Assembly: GCF_965227365.1 (NCBI RefSeq)
Contig: NZ_OZ245754.1
Span: 2,728,001 to 2,792,000 of the forward strand
Source: Hwanghaeella sp965227365
Lineage (GTDB): Bacteria; Pseudomonadota; Alphaproteobacteria; UBA8366; Aestuariispiraceae
DNA length: 64,000 nt
Reading direction: 5' to 3'
Every line of letters begins with the position of its first letter. Positions within the stretch are counted from its first letter, which is position 1. A program made the position numbers and the translations under genes. Below the pieces are notes generated by a model. It was given only the letters and a program-made list of their open reading frames with translations. It was not told the origin of the DNA and made no database searches. This document shows, one piece after another, positions 32,158 to 41,014 of this stretch.

Positions 32158-32964
32158 ATGATTCCGAAAGCGGCGAAACCGTCGTTTCCCAATACCGTGA
32201 CTTTTCAGGCAATTCGGGTCGGACGCCTCCTGGGGCTCACTACAGCGTGCGCCGTCGCCATGGCAGCTTTGTGGCCGCCCGCGTTCTCTCAGGCGCAGCC
32301 CATCGCCTCCGCAATAACGGGGACGGTTCAAGGTCCCCCCACCGCACCGGTCGTGCAGCTTTTCGCGCCGCCGCGCCTCCCCCCCGGCAGGGAAGCATCT
32401 TCCTTGGTCATTGGGGCAATCGCAGCGAATTTCTGGCTGGATGGCGATACCGCCCTGTCCGCCGAAATTGCCGACTATTTCGCATCTAAAACCGACCCCC
32501 TGCGCGCAAGCTCGGAAGATGCATTCTTGACCCTGATCGATCAAATGCGGGACCGACCGATTTCCGTGCCCCTGTTCAGCAAACTGGTTAGAGAGCGGGA
32601 TGCTAGGCCGCGATTGGGCTTTGCCTGGGAGGACGAGAATGTCTCCCCGCCGCCCGCGCTCACATTCCGGACAGCGATGGACCGCCACTGTTTCACCCTG
32701 AACATGCCGTTACAGTGGGCGCGTCTTATCGACGCCCCCCTGGAACTGCCGGCGGAAGTCCCCGCGCATGACCGAAATGAGGTCCGCCTTGAAATCATCG
32801 CCCAACCCGCCGACGCCTATGGCGTTCCTGTCGCGGGCGACGCCAGGCAGGTTTTCGGTATAAGCTGCCGCTCTCACACGGTTATCACCGCGGAACCGAT
32901 GACAGGTATTCTGATGACGGTGGACGGTGCATTCTTGACCACCATTGATCCTGCCCACCTTTAA
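32158..32964 (+). CDS. Exported protein of unknown function
   Basis: The start is uncertain: from ATG 32158 the product is 268 residues with a signal-like segment (LLGLTTACAVAMAALWPPAFSQAQ), while the frame is open further upstream. The mature part has no motif I recognise; it contains MDRHCFTLNMPLQWARLIDAP and a C-terminal HTVITAEPMTGILMTVDGAFL, with two cysteines. A periplasmic location is inferred. It stands alone between divergent Hpt and downstream serA. Confidence 0.55.
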   Translation: MIPKAAKPSFPNTVTFQAIRVGRLLGLTTACAVAMAALWPPAFSQAQPIASAITGTVQGPPTAPVVQLFAPPRLPPGREASSLVIGAIAANFWLDGDTALSAEIADYFASKTDPLRASSEDAFLTLIDQMRDRPISVPLFSKLVRERDARPRLGFAWEDENVSPPPALTFRTAMDRHCFTLNMPLQWARLIDAPLELPAEVPAHDRNEVRLEIIAQPADAYGVPVAGDARQVFGISCRSHTVITAEPMTGILMTVDGAFLTTIDPAHL

Positions 32965-33107
32965 CCACGCACACGAATGGACTCTATTCGGGGCCGCATA
33001 GGGCAGTCCCCGGACCTTGCCAGTGGACATCCGCCGGCGGTCATGCTTGAAGAACGCCCCCATATGCGACATCCGCATCGACCACAGCGACATTTCCCGG
33101 GATATCG

Positions 33108-34361
33108 ATGAGCCAGATCCAGAACCCTTCCCTTCCCAAAGAGCAGATCAAATTCCTTCTATTGGAAGGCATCTCCCAAACCGCGATCGATGTCCTGTCA
33201 AAGGCGAATTATCAAAACGTCGAACGCGTCAAGACCGCCATGGACGGGGAAACCCTGGTCAAAGCCCTGGAAGGGGTTCGGTTTCTGGGGATACGGTCCC
33301 GCACGAAAGTGACCAAGGAGATCATCGAGGCGAGCAATACCTTGACTGCCGTCGGCTGCTTTTCAGTCGGCACCAACCAGATCGACGGTGACGCCGCGCG
33401 CCATCGCGGCATTCCGGTTTTCAACGCCCCGTTCTCCAACACACGCAGCGTCGCCGAACTGACCATCGCGGAAATCATCATGCTGTTCCGCCGCACCTTT
33501 CCGAAATCGGTCGCGGCGCATGCGGGCAAATGGGACAAGTCCGCCGAAGGCAGCAGCGAAATCCGCGGCAAAACGCTCGGCATCATCGGCTATGGCAATA
33601 TCGGGTCTCAGCTAGCCGTCCTCGCCGAGGCGATGGGCATGCGCGTGATTTACCTGGATCATGCGGACAAACTGCGCCACGGAAACGCACTGCCGGTCGG
33701 GTCGATGCAGGAATTGATGCGGGAAAGCGATGTGATCAGCCTGCATGTGCCGGAAACGGAGTCCACCCGGAACATGATCGGCCCGCAGGAGATCTCTTGG
33801 ATGAAACCGGGCGCCTATCTGATCAACAATGCCCGCGGCACGGTCGTCGTGCTTGAAGCGCTTGCCGAAGCTTTGCGTGACGGCCGTCTCGGCGGCGCAG
33901 CGATCGACGTCTTTCCGAGCGAGCCCTCCTCGAATGCGGACGAATTCAAATCGCCGCTGCAGGGGTTGGACAATGTGATCCTGACCCCACACGTCGGCGG
34001 TTCCACGATCGAGGCACAAGAACGGATCGGCGAGGAAGTCGCCCGCAAGCTCGTCGAGTATTCCGATGTCGGCTCGACCATCGGCGCGGTTAATTTTCCG
34101 CAGGTGCAACTGCCGCCCAAGCCGTCCGGAACGCGTTTCATCCAGGTTCAGCGGAACCTGCCGGGGGAACTCGGCCGTTTGAACGACGTCTTCGCACGTC
34201 ACGATGTAAACATTGCCGCCCAGTACTATCAGACGGATGGCGAGATCGGCTATGTGGTCCTGGATGCCGACGGCAACGTCCCGTCACCGGAGAACATCGT
34301 GCAGGAGATCCGCGCGCTGAACGGCACGATCCGGGCCCGCGTGCTGAACCGTTTGAGCTGA
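33108..34361 (+). CDS. serA: D-3-phosphoglycerate dehydrogenase (E. coli type)
   Basis: The 417-residue enzyme has a D-isomer-specific dehydrogenase fold with NAD-binding GIIGYGNIGSQLA near 158-170, catalytic Arg243 (NNARG), Glu272 (VFPSEP) and His295 (LTPHVGGST), and a C-terminal ACT domain from about 343 for serine feedback. It oxidises 3-phosphoglycerate to open serine biosynthesis. Its size matches the E. coli form, not the long type with an extra domain. It is not linked to serC or serB here. Confidence 0.95.
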   Translation: MSQIQNPSLPKEQIKFLLLEGISQTAIDVLSKANYQNVERVKTAMDGETLVKALEGVRFLGIRSRTKVTKEIIEASNTLTAVGCFSVGTNQIDGDAARHRGIPVFNAPFSNTRSVAELTIAEIIMLFRRTFPKSVAAHAGKWDKSAEGSSEIRGKTLGIIGYGNIGSQLAVLAEAMGMRVIYLDHADKLRHGNALPVGSMQELMRESDVISLHVPETESTRNMIGPQEISWMKPGAYLINNARGTVVVLEALAEALRDGRLGGAAIDVFPSEPSSNADEFKSPLQGLDNVILTPHVGGSTIEAQERIGEEVARKLVEYSDVGSTIGAVNFPQVQLPPKPSGTRFIQVQRNLPGELGRLNDVFARHDVNIAAQYYQTDGEIGYVVLDADGNVPSPENIVQEIRALNGTIRARVLNRLS

Positions 34362-34486
34362 CCCAACCCGAAATCACCGATCGCGGTAGGTAGTTGTTAA
34401 CACTTTCCGCCCATTATTAGCGCACACTTATCATTTATCCGATAATTGCGTATATCAAACGATCGGTTTTCGTTAGGGGATGGTTC

Positions 34487-35251
34487 ATGGCGAATGCGGC
34501 ACCACGGAAAGAGTTTTCCGTAGAACGGATGATGCGGAAGCAAAGGGGCGGCAGTGACGGTGCCGTTCTGGACGAGCCCCATTCCAGCGCCCTTTCTGCC
34601 GGCGACAGCGTGGCAATCCTCGAAGCCATCGCCGCGCTTCGGGAAGAGGTCCGCGAGTTGAAAGAAGCGGCGCCGATGGCATCTGCGAAGGCCGGCGAGC
34701 CGATGGACGAGCAGGACGAAATGGCCCGCGACGTCCGCATCGAGATCGCGCAGATGGTTCGCGTCATCGCCAAGACCAAGCAGGAAATTGCGCAGATTAA
34801 ACATCCGTTCGGCGAGGATGCCGACAAAATCGAACGCGCCCATAGCGAATTGGACGCGATCGTCATGGCGACGGAACAGGCCACCCAAAGCATTATCGAG
34901 GCGACCGAGGTCTTGGAAGCCGGGTTCAGCAGCCTCGCCGTATTGGCGGAAGAAGACCAGGAAATGCTCGAACTGGTCGACAAGATGAACGATCAGGTGA
35001 CGCAAATCCTAGAAGCCTGCAACTTCCAGGACATTACGGGGCAGCGGATCACGAAGGTGGTCAAGACGGTGCGCTTCATCGAGGACAGGATTCTGGCGAT
35101 GATCGCGATCTGGGGCGCCCAGGCCTTCGAAGACCTGCCCGTCAACTCGGACGGGATCGCGGAAGGCGATGGCGACGAGAACCTGCTGCAAGGCCCGCAA
35201 TTGGGCAACGAAGGCATCAGCCAGGCCGAGATCGACGCCCTCTTCGACTAA
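34487..35251 (+). CDS. cheZ: CheZ-type CheY-P phosphatase
   Basis: The 254-residue helical protein carries the CheZ active-site motif ACNFQDITGQRI (Asp182, Gln186, equivalent to E. coli Asp143 and Gln147). It ends in GISQAEIDALFD, the CheY-binding tail, which resembles the FliM N-terminal motif SQxEIDALL. It would dephosphorylate CheY-P and terminate the chemotaxis signal. GGGG precedes the ATG by seven bases. No other chemotaxis gene is within the window. Confidence 0.9.
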   Translation: MANAAPRKEFSVERMMRKQRGGSDGAVLDEPHSSALSAGDSVAILEAIAALREEVRELKEAAPMASAKAGEPMDEQDEMARDVRIEIAQMVRVIAKTKQEIAQIKHPFGEDADKIERAHSELDAIVMATEQATQSIIEATEVLEAGFSSLAVLAEEDQEMLELVDKMNDQVTQILEACNFQDITGQRITKVVKTVRFIEDRILAMIAIWGAQAFEDLPVNSDGIAEGDGDENLLQGPQLGNEGISQAEIDALFD

Positions 35252-35412
35252 CCGGCCCAAGCCTGAGACTTGGCCCGGGGACTATACATGCCTGTTGCAC
35301 GAACCCTTGAATAGGTCCGATACTCCGCAAGGGGTTGGTCGGGGGTTTCGCGTGCATGCATCACGCCGTCCCCGGCTATTGTTTGGCATTGGGAGCGTGC
35401 GGAGCACCTGGC

Positions 35413-35862
35413 ATGGCCGATATCCTCAACCGGCGGAGTTTCAAGGCTGGCTCTTTCGTCTTCCGTGAGGGAGACAAGGGCAACCACGCCTATGTAGTTC
35501 AGTCCGGCCGCGTTGCGATCGAAAAGACCGGAAAAGATGGCAAGGCCATCACATTGGGGACGCTCCAGACCGGCGCGATTTTCGGAGAAATGGCGCTGGT
35601 CGATAACAGCACCCGCATGGCCGCCGCTCGCGCCGAAGAACCCACAGTATTGATCACCATCCCCAAGGAAGTCGTCCAGAAGAAGCTGGAGAGGGCCGAC
35701 CCGGTGGTTCGAATGTTGATTCTGATGATGATACGCATGATCCGGACGCTGGCCGAGCACGGCGGCCTGGGTAACAAGATGGTCGAGGAACTGATCCGCG
35801 TGGCCGAGAAGTCGGACACCGGCGACACTCCGTCCGCATCGCAACGAAAGGAAAGCCAATGA
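35413..35862 (+). CDS. Cyclic nucleotide-binding domain protein 1
   Basis: ATG 35413 has GGAG eight bases upstream, giving 149 residues. It is a lone cNMP-binding beta-roll: FREGDKGNHAYVVQSGRVAIEK, then GAIFGEMALVDNSTRMAAARA, the phosphate-binding cassette. The normal Arg of the cassette (R-[TS]-A) is represented by TRMAAAR. There is no HTH domain, so it is not a Crp-type factor and may bind a partner. It overlaps the next cNMP protein by ATGA. Confidence 0.88.
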   Translation: MADILNRRSFKAGSFVFREGDKGNHAYVVQSGRVAIEKTGKDGKAITLGTLQTGAIFGEMALVDNSTRMAAARAEEPTVLITIPKEVVQKKLERADPVVRMLILMMIRMIRTLAEHGGLGNKMVEELIRVAEKSDTGDTPSASQRKESQ

Positions 35863-36428
35863 GCAGAGAGATCGTGGCCGTCCAATCGTTCAAGAAGGGC
35901 GAGACGGTTTTCCGCGAAGGCGAAGTGGGCCGCACAGCCTTCCTTGTCCGCGAAGGCCTCGTGAAGATCGCCCGGCAAAGGTCCTCCAGTCAGAAGCAGA
36001 CCGTCGGCCTTGCCGGACCGGGTCAGGTTTTCGGCGAGCATGCCCTGCTTTCCATTGGCCCGCGCCCTAATACGGCGGTGGCTGAACAACCGACCAAATG
36101 CGTGGTGGTTCACCGCGACAGGTTGACGGAAAAGCTGAAAACCGAAGATCCTTTCATCGCGGCCCTATACAATATCCTCGCAACCAATATGCGTGCGATG
36201 ATCGATAAGGGAGCGGATCTGGAATGCCTGCTGCAGGATCTTTCGGAAGGCACACGTGCGTTGGAGGAATCCGCGGCCGCTGAGACGCCCAGCAGCACAC
36301 AATCGCCCGCGCCGCCCCCCAAAAAAGCCCCTGCATCATCCAAAGCCTCGACGACACGCCCGGCACAAAACCCGGCACCGACAACGGGCCCATCGGACGA
36401 AGACGAGGACGACGCTTTCCTGATCTGA
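35859..36428 (+). CDS. Cyclic nucleotide-binding domain protein 2 with acidic tail
   Basis: The 189-residue protein has a cNMP-binding fold (FREGEVGRTAFLVREGLVKIAR, GPGQVFGEHALLSIGPRPNTAVA) and a 65-residue Pro/Ala/Thr-rich tail ending in acidic SDEDEDDAFLI. It has no HTH. Because it is encoded in overlap with a paralogue, the two may form a heterodimer that reads cAMP or cGMP. A class III cyclase is encoded 15 kb to the right. Confidence 0.85.
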   Translation: MSREIVAVQSFKKGETVFREGEVGRTAFLVREGLVKIARQRSSSQKQTVGLAGPGQVFGEHALLSIGPRPNTAVAEQPTKCVVVHRDRLTEKLKTEDPFIAALYNILATNMRAMIDKGADLECLLQDLSEGTRALEESAAAETPSSTQSPAPPPKKAPASSKASTTRPAQNPAPTTGPSDEDEDDAFLI

Positions 36429-36448
36429 CCGTTCGTACTGCCGCGTTT

Positions 36449-37258
36449 TCAGTTCAGAACCGGGTAATTTTGTTCCTGGGCTTCCGACGCCATGAGGGCG
36501 ATTGCCTCATAGGCTGCTTCCGGCACGTTCGCGAAACCATCGACCAGCAAAGACCGATTGAGAGCCGCGATTTCGGGGCGCGCAACCGCCAGGATCAAAG
36601 CCTCGCGAAATGCTTCGACCGAAGCCTCCGGCATTGACCGGGGGACCACAAAGGGAAGACCCGGAACCGCGGGCCCCTCTGCAAGGACCCTCAAAGCGCC
36701 GGTCTGAACGACTTTATGCTTGGTAATCAGCGCATAGGTGACACAATCGACACTGCAGGTATCGACCTCACCCGCAGCCAACGCCTTGATGCTTGCCAAG
36801 TGGCTGCCTGACCGAATTGAGGCGCCGAAGAAGCGCCCCTCTGCCGCCAATGGCGCGATCATCCAGCGGATGCTGTTGTAGCCAGAATGAGAGTCCCTGC
36901 TGTTATAGGCGACCCGCCTGCCTTGCAGGTCCGTCAGGCTCTGTGCCTCGTCCTCCTTTCGGACAAGAATGAGGTTCCTGTAATTCGGCCCCTCGCACCA
37001 ATCGACCGCATAGACCGGCGTCGCCACCACCTGCCAGTCCTGCTCAAGCCCCAGTTTGTAGGGATATCCGCATGTCTGCGACAAGCTCATCGCCGGGTTC
37101 CGCCAATGGGACATGAGATCGGGAAAACGCGACAGGACATCGTCGAGCCCGCCCACGCCTTCTGAGGCCATTGCCCGGCACATAAGGCGCCACCAGTCAT
37201 CCCAAAAGGGCCGCAGTCCCGGCAGATCGTACATCGGGAGAGATACCAATCCCGTCAT
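36449..37258 (-). CDS. Cytosolic PhnD-like substrate-binding protein
   Basis: The 269-residue protein matches the phosphate/phosphite/phosphonate binding-protein family (PhnD): NLILVRKEDEAQSLTDLQGRRVAYNSRDSHSGYNSIRWM, GSHLASIKALAAGEVDTCSVDCVTYAL. It has no signal peptide; the first residues are MTGLVSLPMYDLPG. No ABC transporter genes adjoin it. It overlaps the HTH gene by 4 bp, so a role as a ligand-sensing partner of that regulator is plausible. Confidence 0.82.
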   Translation of the reverse strand: MTGLVSLPMYDLPGLRPFWDDWWRLMCRAMASEGVGGLDDVLSRFPDLMSHWRNPAMSLSQTCGYPYKLGLEQDWQVVATPVYAVDWCEGPNYRNLILVRKEDEAQSLTDLQGRRVAYNSRDSHSGYNSIRWMIAPLAAEGRFFGASIRSGSHLASIKALAAGEVDTCSVDCVTYALITKHKVVQTGALRVLAEGPAVPGLPFVVPRSMPEASVEAFREALILAVARPEIAALNRSLLVDGFANVPEAAYEAIALMASEAQEQNYPVLN

Positions 37259-38121
37259 GGGGATGTTCTCGTTCGTTCATGAAGGGCGCCGACGAAGTCA
37301 GCGGCCTCATGCGATTGGACCGTCGCGGCCCTGATCAAATCGTCGAAATGACTGGTCAAGGTCCGGACATGTTCGCGCGTCGTGAAGGCGAAATACATCT
37401 GGCCCAGATAGATCGCCGCGCGCTGCATGCCGAAGATGGTGTAAGGCGCCGCGTAATGTGTTCGCCCATCGAACAGAAACAGCCGAAGGCGCGGGTACAA
37501 CTCACGGAGCAGCGACTGCAATTCCGCCAATTGCTCCAACCGTGCGTCCAGCCCCAAACCGGCCCATATGCCCCTACCCTCGGCGAAGAGCTCGAGACCC
37601 TGGGTCGACATGCAGACTTCGATATCCGTATCGGGCAGGCGTGAATAGGCGCGCTTGTCACGGGTCGCGATAATGGCCTGGTCCGTCGATTTGGTGGCGA
37701 AGTCCTGATACTCGTGGATCAGGGTCTTTTCGGTCTTCGCCAGATCGGGAAGCGTGGAAGGCACATAGCGGATCTTCCGCCCCGCGGATTCCTGATGCCA
37801 GCGTGCCAGGTTTTCATCCACCGGGCTGCGCGTCGCGGGGGAAAAGATGATTGATTCCTGCAGGATCGCGGCATGGGAGCGCTCGTCCGCCGTCAATCCC
37901 ATCAACCAATCGAGGCTGACGCGCAAAGTCGCTGCAATGCCGGCAACCGTATCGGCGCGGGGCAAGCGGTCGTTATCGGACGATAACAACTGCGACATGG
38001 TCGAACGATCGATCCCGACTGCTTTTGCCAGGGCGGATTTCGACATATCCGCACGATCCATGGCCAGTTGCAATCTTTCCCTGAAGGTCCGGACAGCCTC
38101 CTGACGTTCAAAACTCCGCAT
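37255..38121 (-). CDS. Cro/CI-type HTH regulator with C-terminal sensor domain
   Basis: The 288-residue protein has an N-terminal HTH_3 (MSKSALAKAVGIDRSTMSQLLS...LPRADTVAGIAATLRVSLDWL) and a 190-residue C-terminal domain with no named family, likely ligand- or partner-binding (SVARG-like ends, TREHVRTLTSHFDDLI). It is divergent from the desaturase with 136 bp between, which contains a near palindrome at 38135-38146, so it probably controls that gene and itself. Confidence 0.85.
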   Translation of the reverse strand: MRSFERQEAVRTFRERLQLAMDRADMSKSALAKAVGIDRSTMSQLLSSDNDRLPRADTVAGIAATLRVSLDWLMGLTADERSHAAILQESIIFSPATRSPVDENLARWHQESAGRKIRYVPSTLPDLAKTEKTLIHEYQDFATKSTDQAIIATRDKRAYSRLPDTDIEVCMSTQGLELFAEGRGIWAGLGLDARLEQLAELQSLLRELYPRLRLFLFDGRTHYAAPYTIFGMQRAAIYLGQMYFAFTTREHVRTLTSHFDDLIRAATVQSHEAADFVGALHERTRTSP

Positions 38122-38134
38122 ATAAGCTTCACTT

Positions 38135-38146
38135 CCAACATATTGG
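38135..38146. promoter_or_regulatory. Near-palindrome CCAACATATTGG, candidate operator
   Basis: Ten of twelve bases are symmetric. It lies 14 bp upstream of the HTH gene start in the divergent region and could be its autoregulatory site. Confidence 0.35.
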
Positions 38147-38257
38147 TGATTTTACACAACAAACGCTGCCTTACGTTTACTATGATCATATTGCGCACCG
38201 CAACATTGATATGAAGAATCCCTCCGGTCGAACACGAAACCGTGAGGAGCTCTCAAA

Positions 38258-39181
38258 GTGCGTATCGGTACCGGCATCGCCATGAAACTGAGCGCCGTGG
38301 AATGGCCGACATGGTTGTTGATCGCGGTCATCTATGGAAGTTGGTCGGTCCTGACGTATTCCGGCATGGAGTTACCTTGGTGGATCCTGCTGCCGGCCGG
38401 TGCCTTCGTGACCTGCTGGCACGGACATTTGCAGCATGAATTGATCCATGGGCACCCGACCCGGAACCAGAAGGTCAACGATATTATCGCCTTCCCGCCA
38501 TTGTCGCTGTGGCTTCCTTACCCGATCTACAAGGAACAACACTTGGCCCACCATCGAAGCCGGACGCTGGCGGACCCGCTGGATGATCCGGAATCCTATT
38601 ACCTGCACCCCGACCGCTGGGCGTCATTGTCCGGGTTCGCGAAAGCCATTTTGACCGCGAACAACACATTGCTCGGCCGTTGGCTGCTCGGCCCCGTCTT
38701 GGTGCCCCTCGGATTTCTGAAATCCGAGCTGCGCCTCCTGCTGCAAGGCGACCGCCACCGCATGCGAATTTGGCTAGGCCATCTGATGTCGCTCGCAGTG
38801 ATCCTTACCTGGATCGTCGGTGTTTGCGGCCTGCCTGTCTGGACCTATCTGGCCTTCTTCGTCTTGCCGGGAACGTCTTTGCTGCTGATGCGGTCATTCC
38901 TGGAACACCGGCCCGGTCGGAAGCAGAAGGAACGTACTGCGATTGTCGAAGGCAGTTGGCTCACCCGTCTTCTCTACCTCAACAACAACCTGCATGTCGT
39001 TCACCATACGCAGCCGAAACTTGCCTGGTACAGGATCCCCGCCGCCTATGAACGAAACAAGGACGCCATCCGTCGCCGCAATGGCGGCTATATTTTCAAG
39101 GGTTACGCCGAGATTGCCCATCGCTATTTGCTGACCCCAAAGGACCTGCCGGTTTACGCGACACAGGGTTACAGGAAGTAG
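38258..39181 (+). CDS. Membrane fatty acid desaturase/hydroxylase
   Basis: The GTG at 38258 has GAGGAG eight bases upstream and gives 307 residues; ATG 38282 is an alternative. It has four to five transmembrane segments and the three His boxes HGHLQHELIHGH, HLAHHRS and NNNLHVVHHTQP, which bind the di-iron centre. The family desaturates or hydroxylates acyl chains or alkyl groups using O2. The substrate is unknown. The 3' end overlaps the convergent GNAT gene by 13 bp. Confidence 0.9.
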   Translation: MRIGTGIAMKLSAVEWPTWLLIAVIYGSWSVLTYSGMELPWWILLPAGAFVTCWHGHLQHELIHGHPTRNQKVNDIIAFPPLSLWLPYPIYKEQHLAHHRSRTLADPLDDPESYYLHPDRWASLSGFAKAILTANNTLLGRWLLGPVLVPLGFLKSELRLLLQGDRHRMRIWLGHLMSLAVILTWIVGVCGLPVWTYLAFFVLPGTSLLLMRSFLEHRPGRKQKERTAIVEGSWLTRLLYLNNNLHVVHHTQPKLAWYRIPAAYERNKDAIRRRNGGYIFKGYAEIAHRYLLTPKDLPVYATQGYRK

Positions 39182-39651
39182 CGCATCAAGGGGCCGATAT
39201 CCTCGAAGCCGGCCTTTTTGTAGAAATCGTAGGATCGCTGGCTTTTTTCTGGTGACGGCGCATTGACCTGAAGGCGCTGCCATTTCCGGCGTTTGCCCTC
39301 CTCTACCGCAAAGCGCAGCATCCGTTGCCCCAACCCGCCACTGCGATGCGCGGGATCGATATAGAACTCCTGCAATTCCCCGAACCTGCCGCCGGAGAAG
39401 AGCGCGCAGGTTTCCGCCAGGGTGATCAAACCGACCACCTTTTCCGGTTCCCCCTGCTCGCCGCCCGTCACGGCGAGGTAGGCGATGAAACCGCTATCGG
39501 ACGCCAGCAATTCCGCCGCGACAGAGGCATACCCTTCGGGGTCGAATCGTGGGGCGTCAATATCGGTCAGCAGCCGATGCGCAAGATCTCCCACCGCCGC
39601 CTTATCCGCCGCTGTGGCATGTCTGATGCTGATCGACCCGTTTCCTGACAT
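39169..39651 (-). CDS. GNAT N-acetyltransferase
   Basis: From ATG 39651 (GGGGGA five bases upstream) the 160-residue enzyme has the GNAT fold: ISIRHATAADKAAVGDLAHR, GELQEFYIDPAHRSGGLGQRML (motif A, acetyl-CoA phosphate loop) and QVNAPSPEKSQRSYDFYKKAGFED (motif B). The substrate cannot be deduced. It is transcribed with the enolase-superfamily gene, 59 bp downstream of it. Confidence 0.88.
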   Translation of the reverse strand: MSGNGSISIRHATAADKAAVGDLAHRLLTDIDAPRFDPEGYASVAAELLASDSGFIAYLAVTGGEQGEPEKVVGLITLAETCALFSGGRFGELQEFYIDPAHRSGGLGQRMLRFAVEEGKRRKWQRLQVNAPSPEKSQRSYDFYKKAGFEDIGPLMRYFL

Positions 39652-39710
39652 GAGCTTCCCCCAATCCTTTCCCGAATTTTCGACATGCGCAGCAAATCCG
39701 CAAACCATCC

Positions 39711-40820
39711 TCACCCGATCCGGGTTCGGTCAAGCAGTTCTTCGTTCAATTCAAGCCCCAGTCCCGGAGCATCGGGGACGGCAACATACCCATGGGCATC
39801 AGGATAGAGCGGGAGCGCCAGGGGAAAATCCCGGCGTTCCGGCGTCCAGTCCGGCGGATCATAGGGGAATTCAACGAAAGGGGTCCCGCCGAGGCCGGCA
39901 ACCAAGTGCAGATTGGCCATCAGACCGATACCGTTGCCCCAGGTGTGCGGGGTGAAGACGACGCCGTTATGTTTGGCATAGAGACCGACGCGATGGAGCC
40001 CCGTGATCCCGCCAGTCAAAACGCAGTCGGGTTGCAGCACATCGAGACAGCGACGCTCGACCAGTGTACGCAATTCATGCAGTTCACGGGTCATTTCGCC
40101 GCCCGCGATCATAAGCGTCGTCGCCGACCTTAAAGACGCCATGCCGGCATAATCACCCCGGTGCAGAGGTTCTTCCATCCAGTAGACGCCGAGTTTTTCC
40201 AACTCTCGCGCGACGGAACGCGCCTTGTCATAGGTCCAAGGCGGCTGCGTATCCCATGGCATACGCCAACCTTGATTACAGTCGACCATCAGTTGCACAT
40301 CCGGTCCGACGGCCATGCGGACCGCGGCCAACGCCGCCAGATCATCCGTCACGTCGGGGCGCTGAAAGCGGATCTTGATCGCCGGGAAACCAGCCTCGGC
40401 CAAACGCCGTGCCTGTGCCGCCAAATCTGCTTCCGTACGCAACACGCCGAGCGAGGCGTATGTCCTGATCCGCCCCTCCGTCCCGCCCAGCAGACGGTAG
40501 ACCGGTTTCCCTTCGATCTTGCCGAGCAGATCCCATAGCGCGATGTCCAGCGGCCAGGGACGCCCGACATGGAACGCGATGTTGTCCAGCACCTTGAAAT
40601 GCCGGTCGATGTCGCGCGGATCGCCGCCGATGAAATGATCCAAATAATCATCGATCCCGGCCATGCTGTCGCCGGACCCGATCCCGACGGAACCATCATC
40701 GGCAAAGACCTGAACGATATCGGCAATGAAGTCGCGGCGCGGGCGACTATCCCAGGCAGCCGCGAAGGGCGGGTCCAGCGTCAACGAATGACGTGAGATT
40801 TCGATCCGCTCAATCCTCAT
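39711..40820 (-). CDS. Mandelate racemase/muconate-lactonising enzyme superfamily protein
   Basis: From ATG 40820 the product is 369 residues. The TIM-barrel shows a Lys-x-Arg catalytic motif (AIKIRFQ), metal ligands Asp (MVDCNQG), Glu (YWMEEPL) and Glu (IAGGEMT), and the His of FTPHTWGNGI. The latter fits the mandelate racemase/acid-sugar dehydratase side of the superfamily. The substrate is open; sugar acids or amino-acid derivatives are plausible. Start alternatives include an upstream GTG at 40859. Confidence 0.87.
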   Translation of the reverse strand: MRIERIEISRHSLTLDPPFAAAWDSRPRRDFIADIVQVFADDGSVGIGSGDSMAGIDDYLDHFIGGDPRDIDRHFKVLDNIAFHVGRPWPLDIALWDLLGKIEGKPVYRLLGGTEGRIRTYASLGVLRTEADLAAQARRLAEAGFPAIKIRFQRPDVTDDLAALAAVRMAVGPDVQLMVDCNQGWRMPWDTQPPWTYDKARSVARELEKLGVYWMEEPLHRGDYAGMASLRSATTLMIAGGEMTRELHELRTLVERRCLDVLQPDCVLTGGITGLHRVGLYAKHNGVVFTPHTWGNGIGLMANLHLVAGLGGTPFVEFPYDPPDWTPERRDFPLALPLYPDAHGYVAVPDAPGLGLELNEELLDRTRIG

Positions 40821-41014
40821 GGTTATCCGCGCGCCGATGCCCCCAATTTTCCCGGACACGGTGTCCGCCCCGCTGCCGGTAGTCAGTGCCGGCCCGGGCT
40901 GATATGTCTGCCGCAGGCTTTTTCCAACCAGCCGCGGCGGCTGTCCAAATTTGAATCACAGGCCGGCAACCGGGTCCACTCTGAAAGATCAAACTCTCTC
41001 CGGAAGACGACTGC

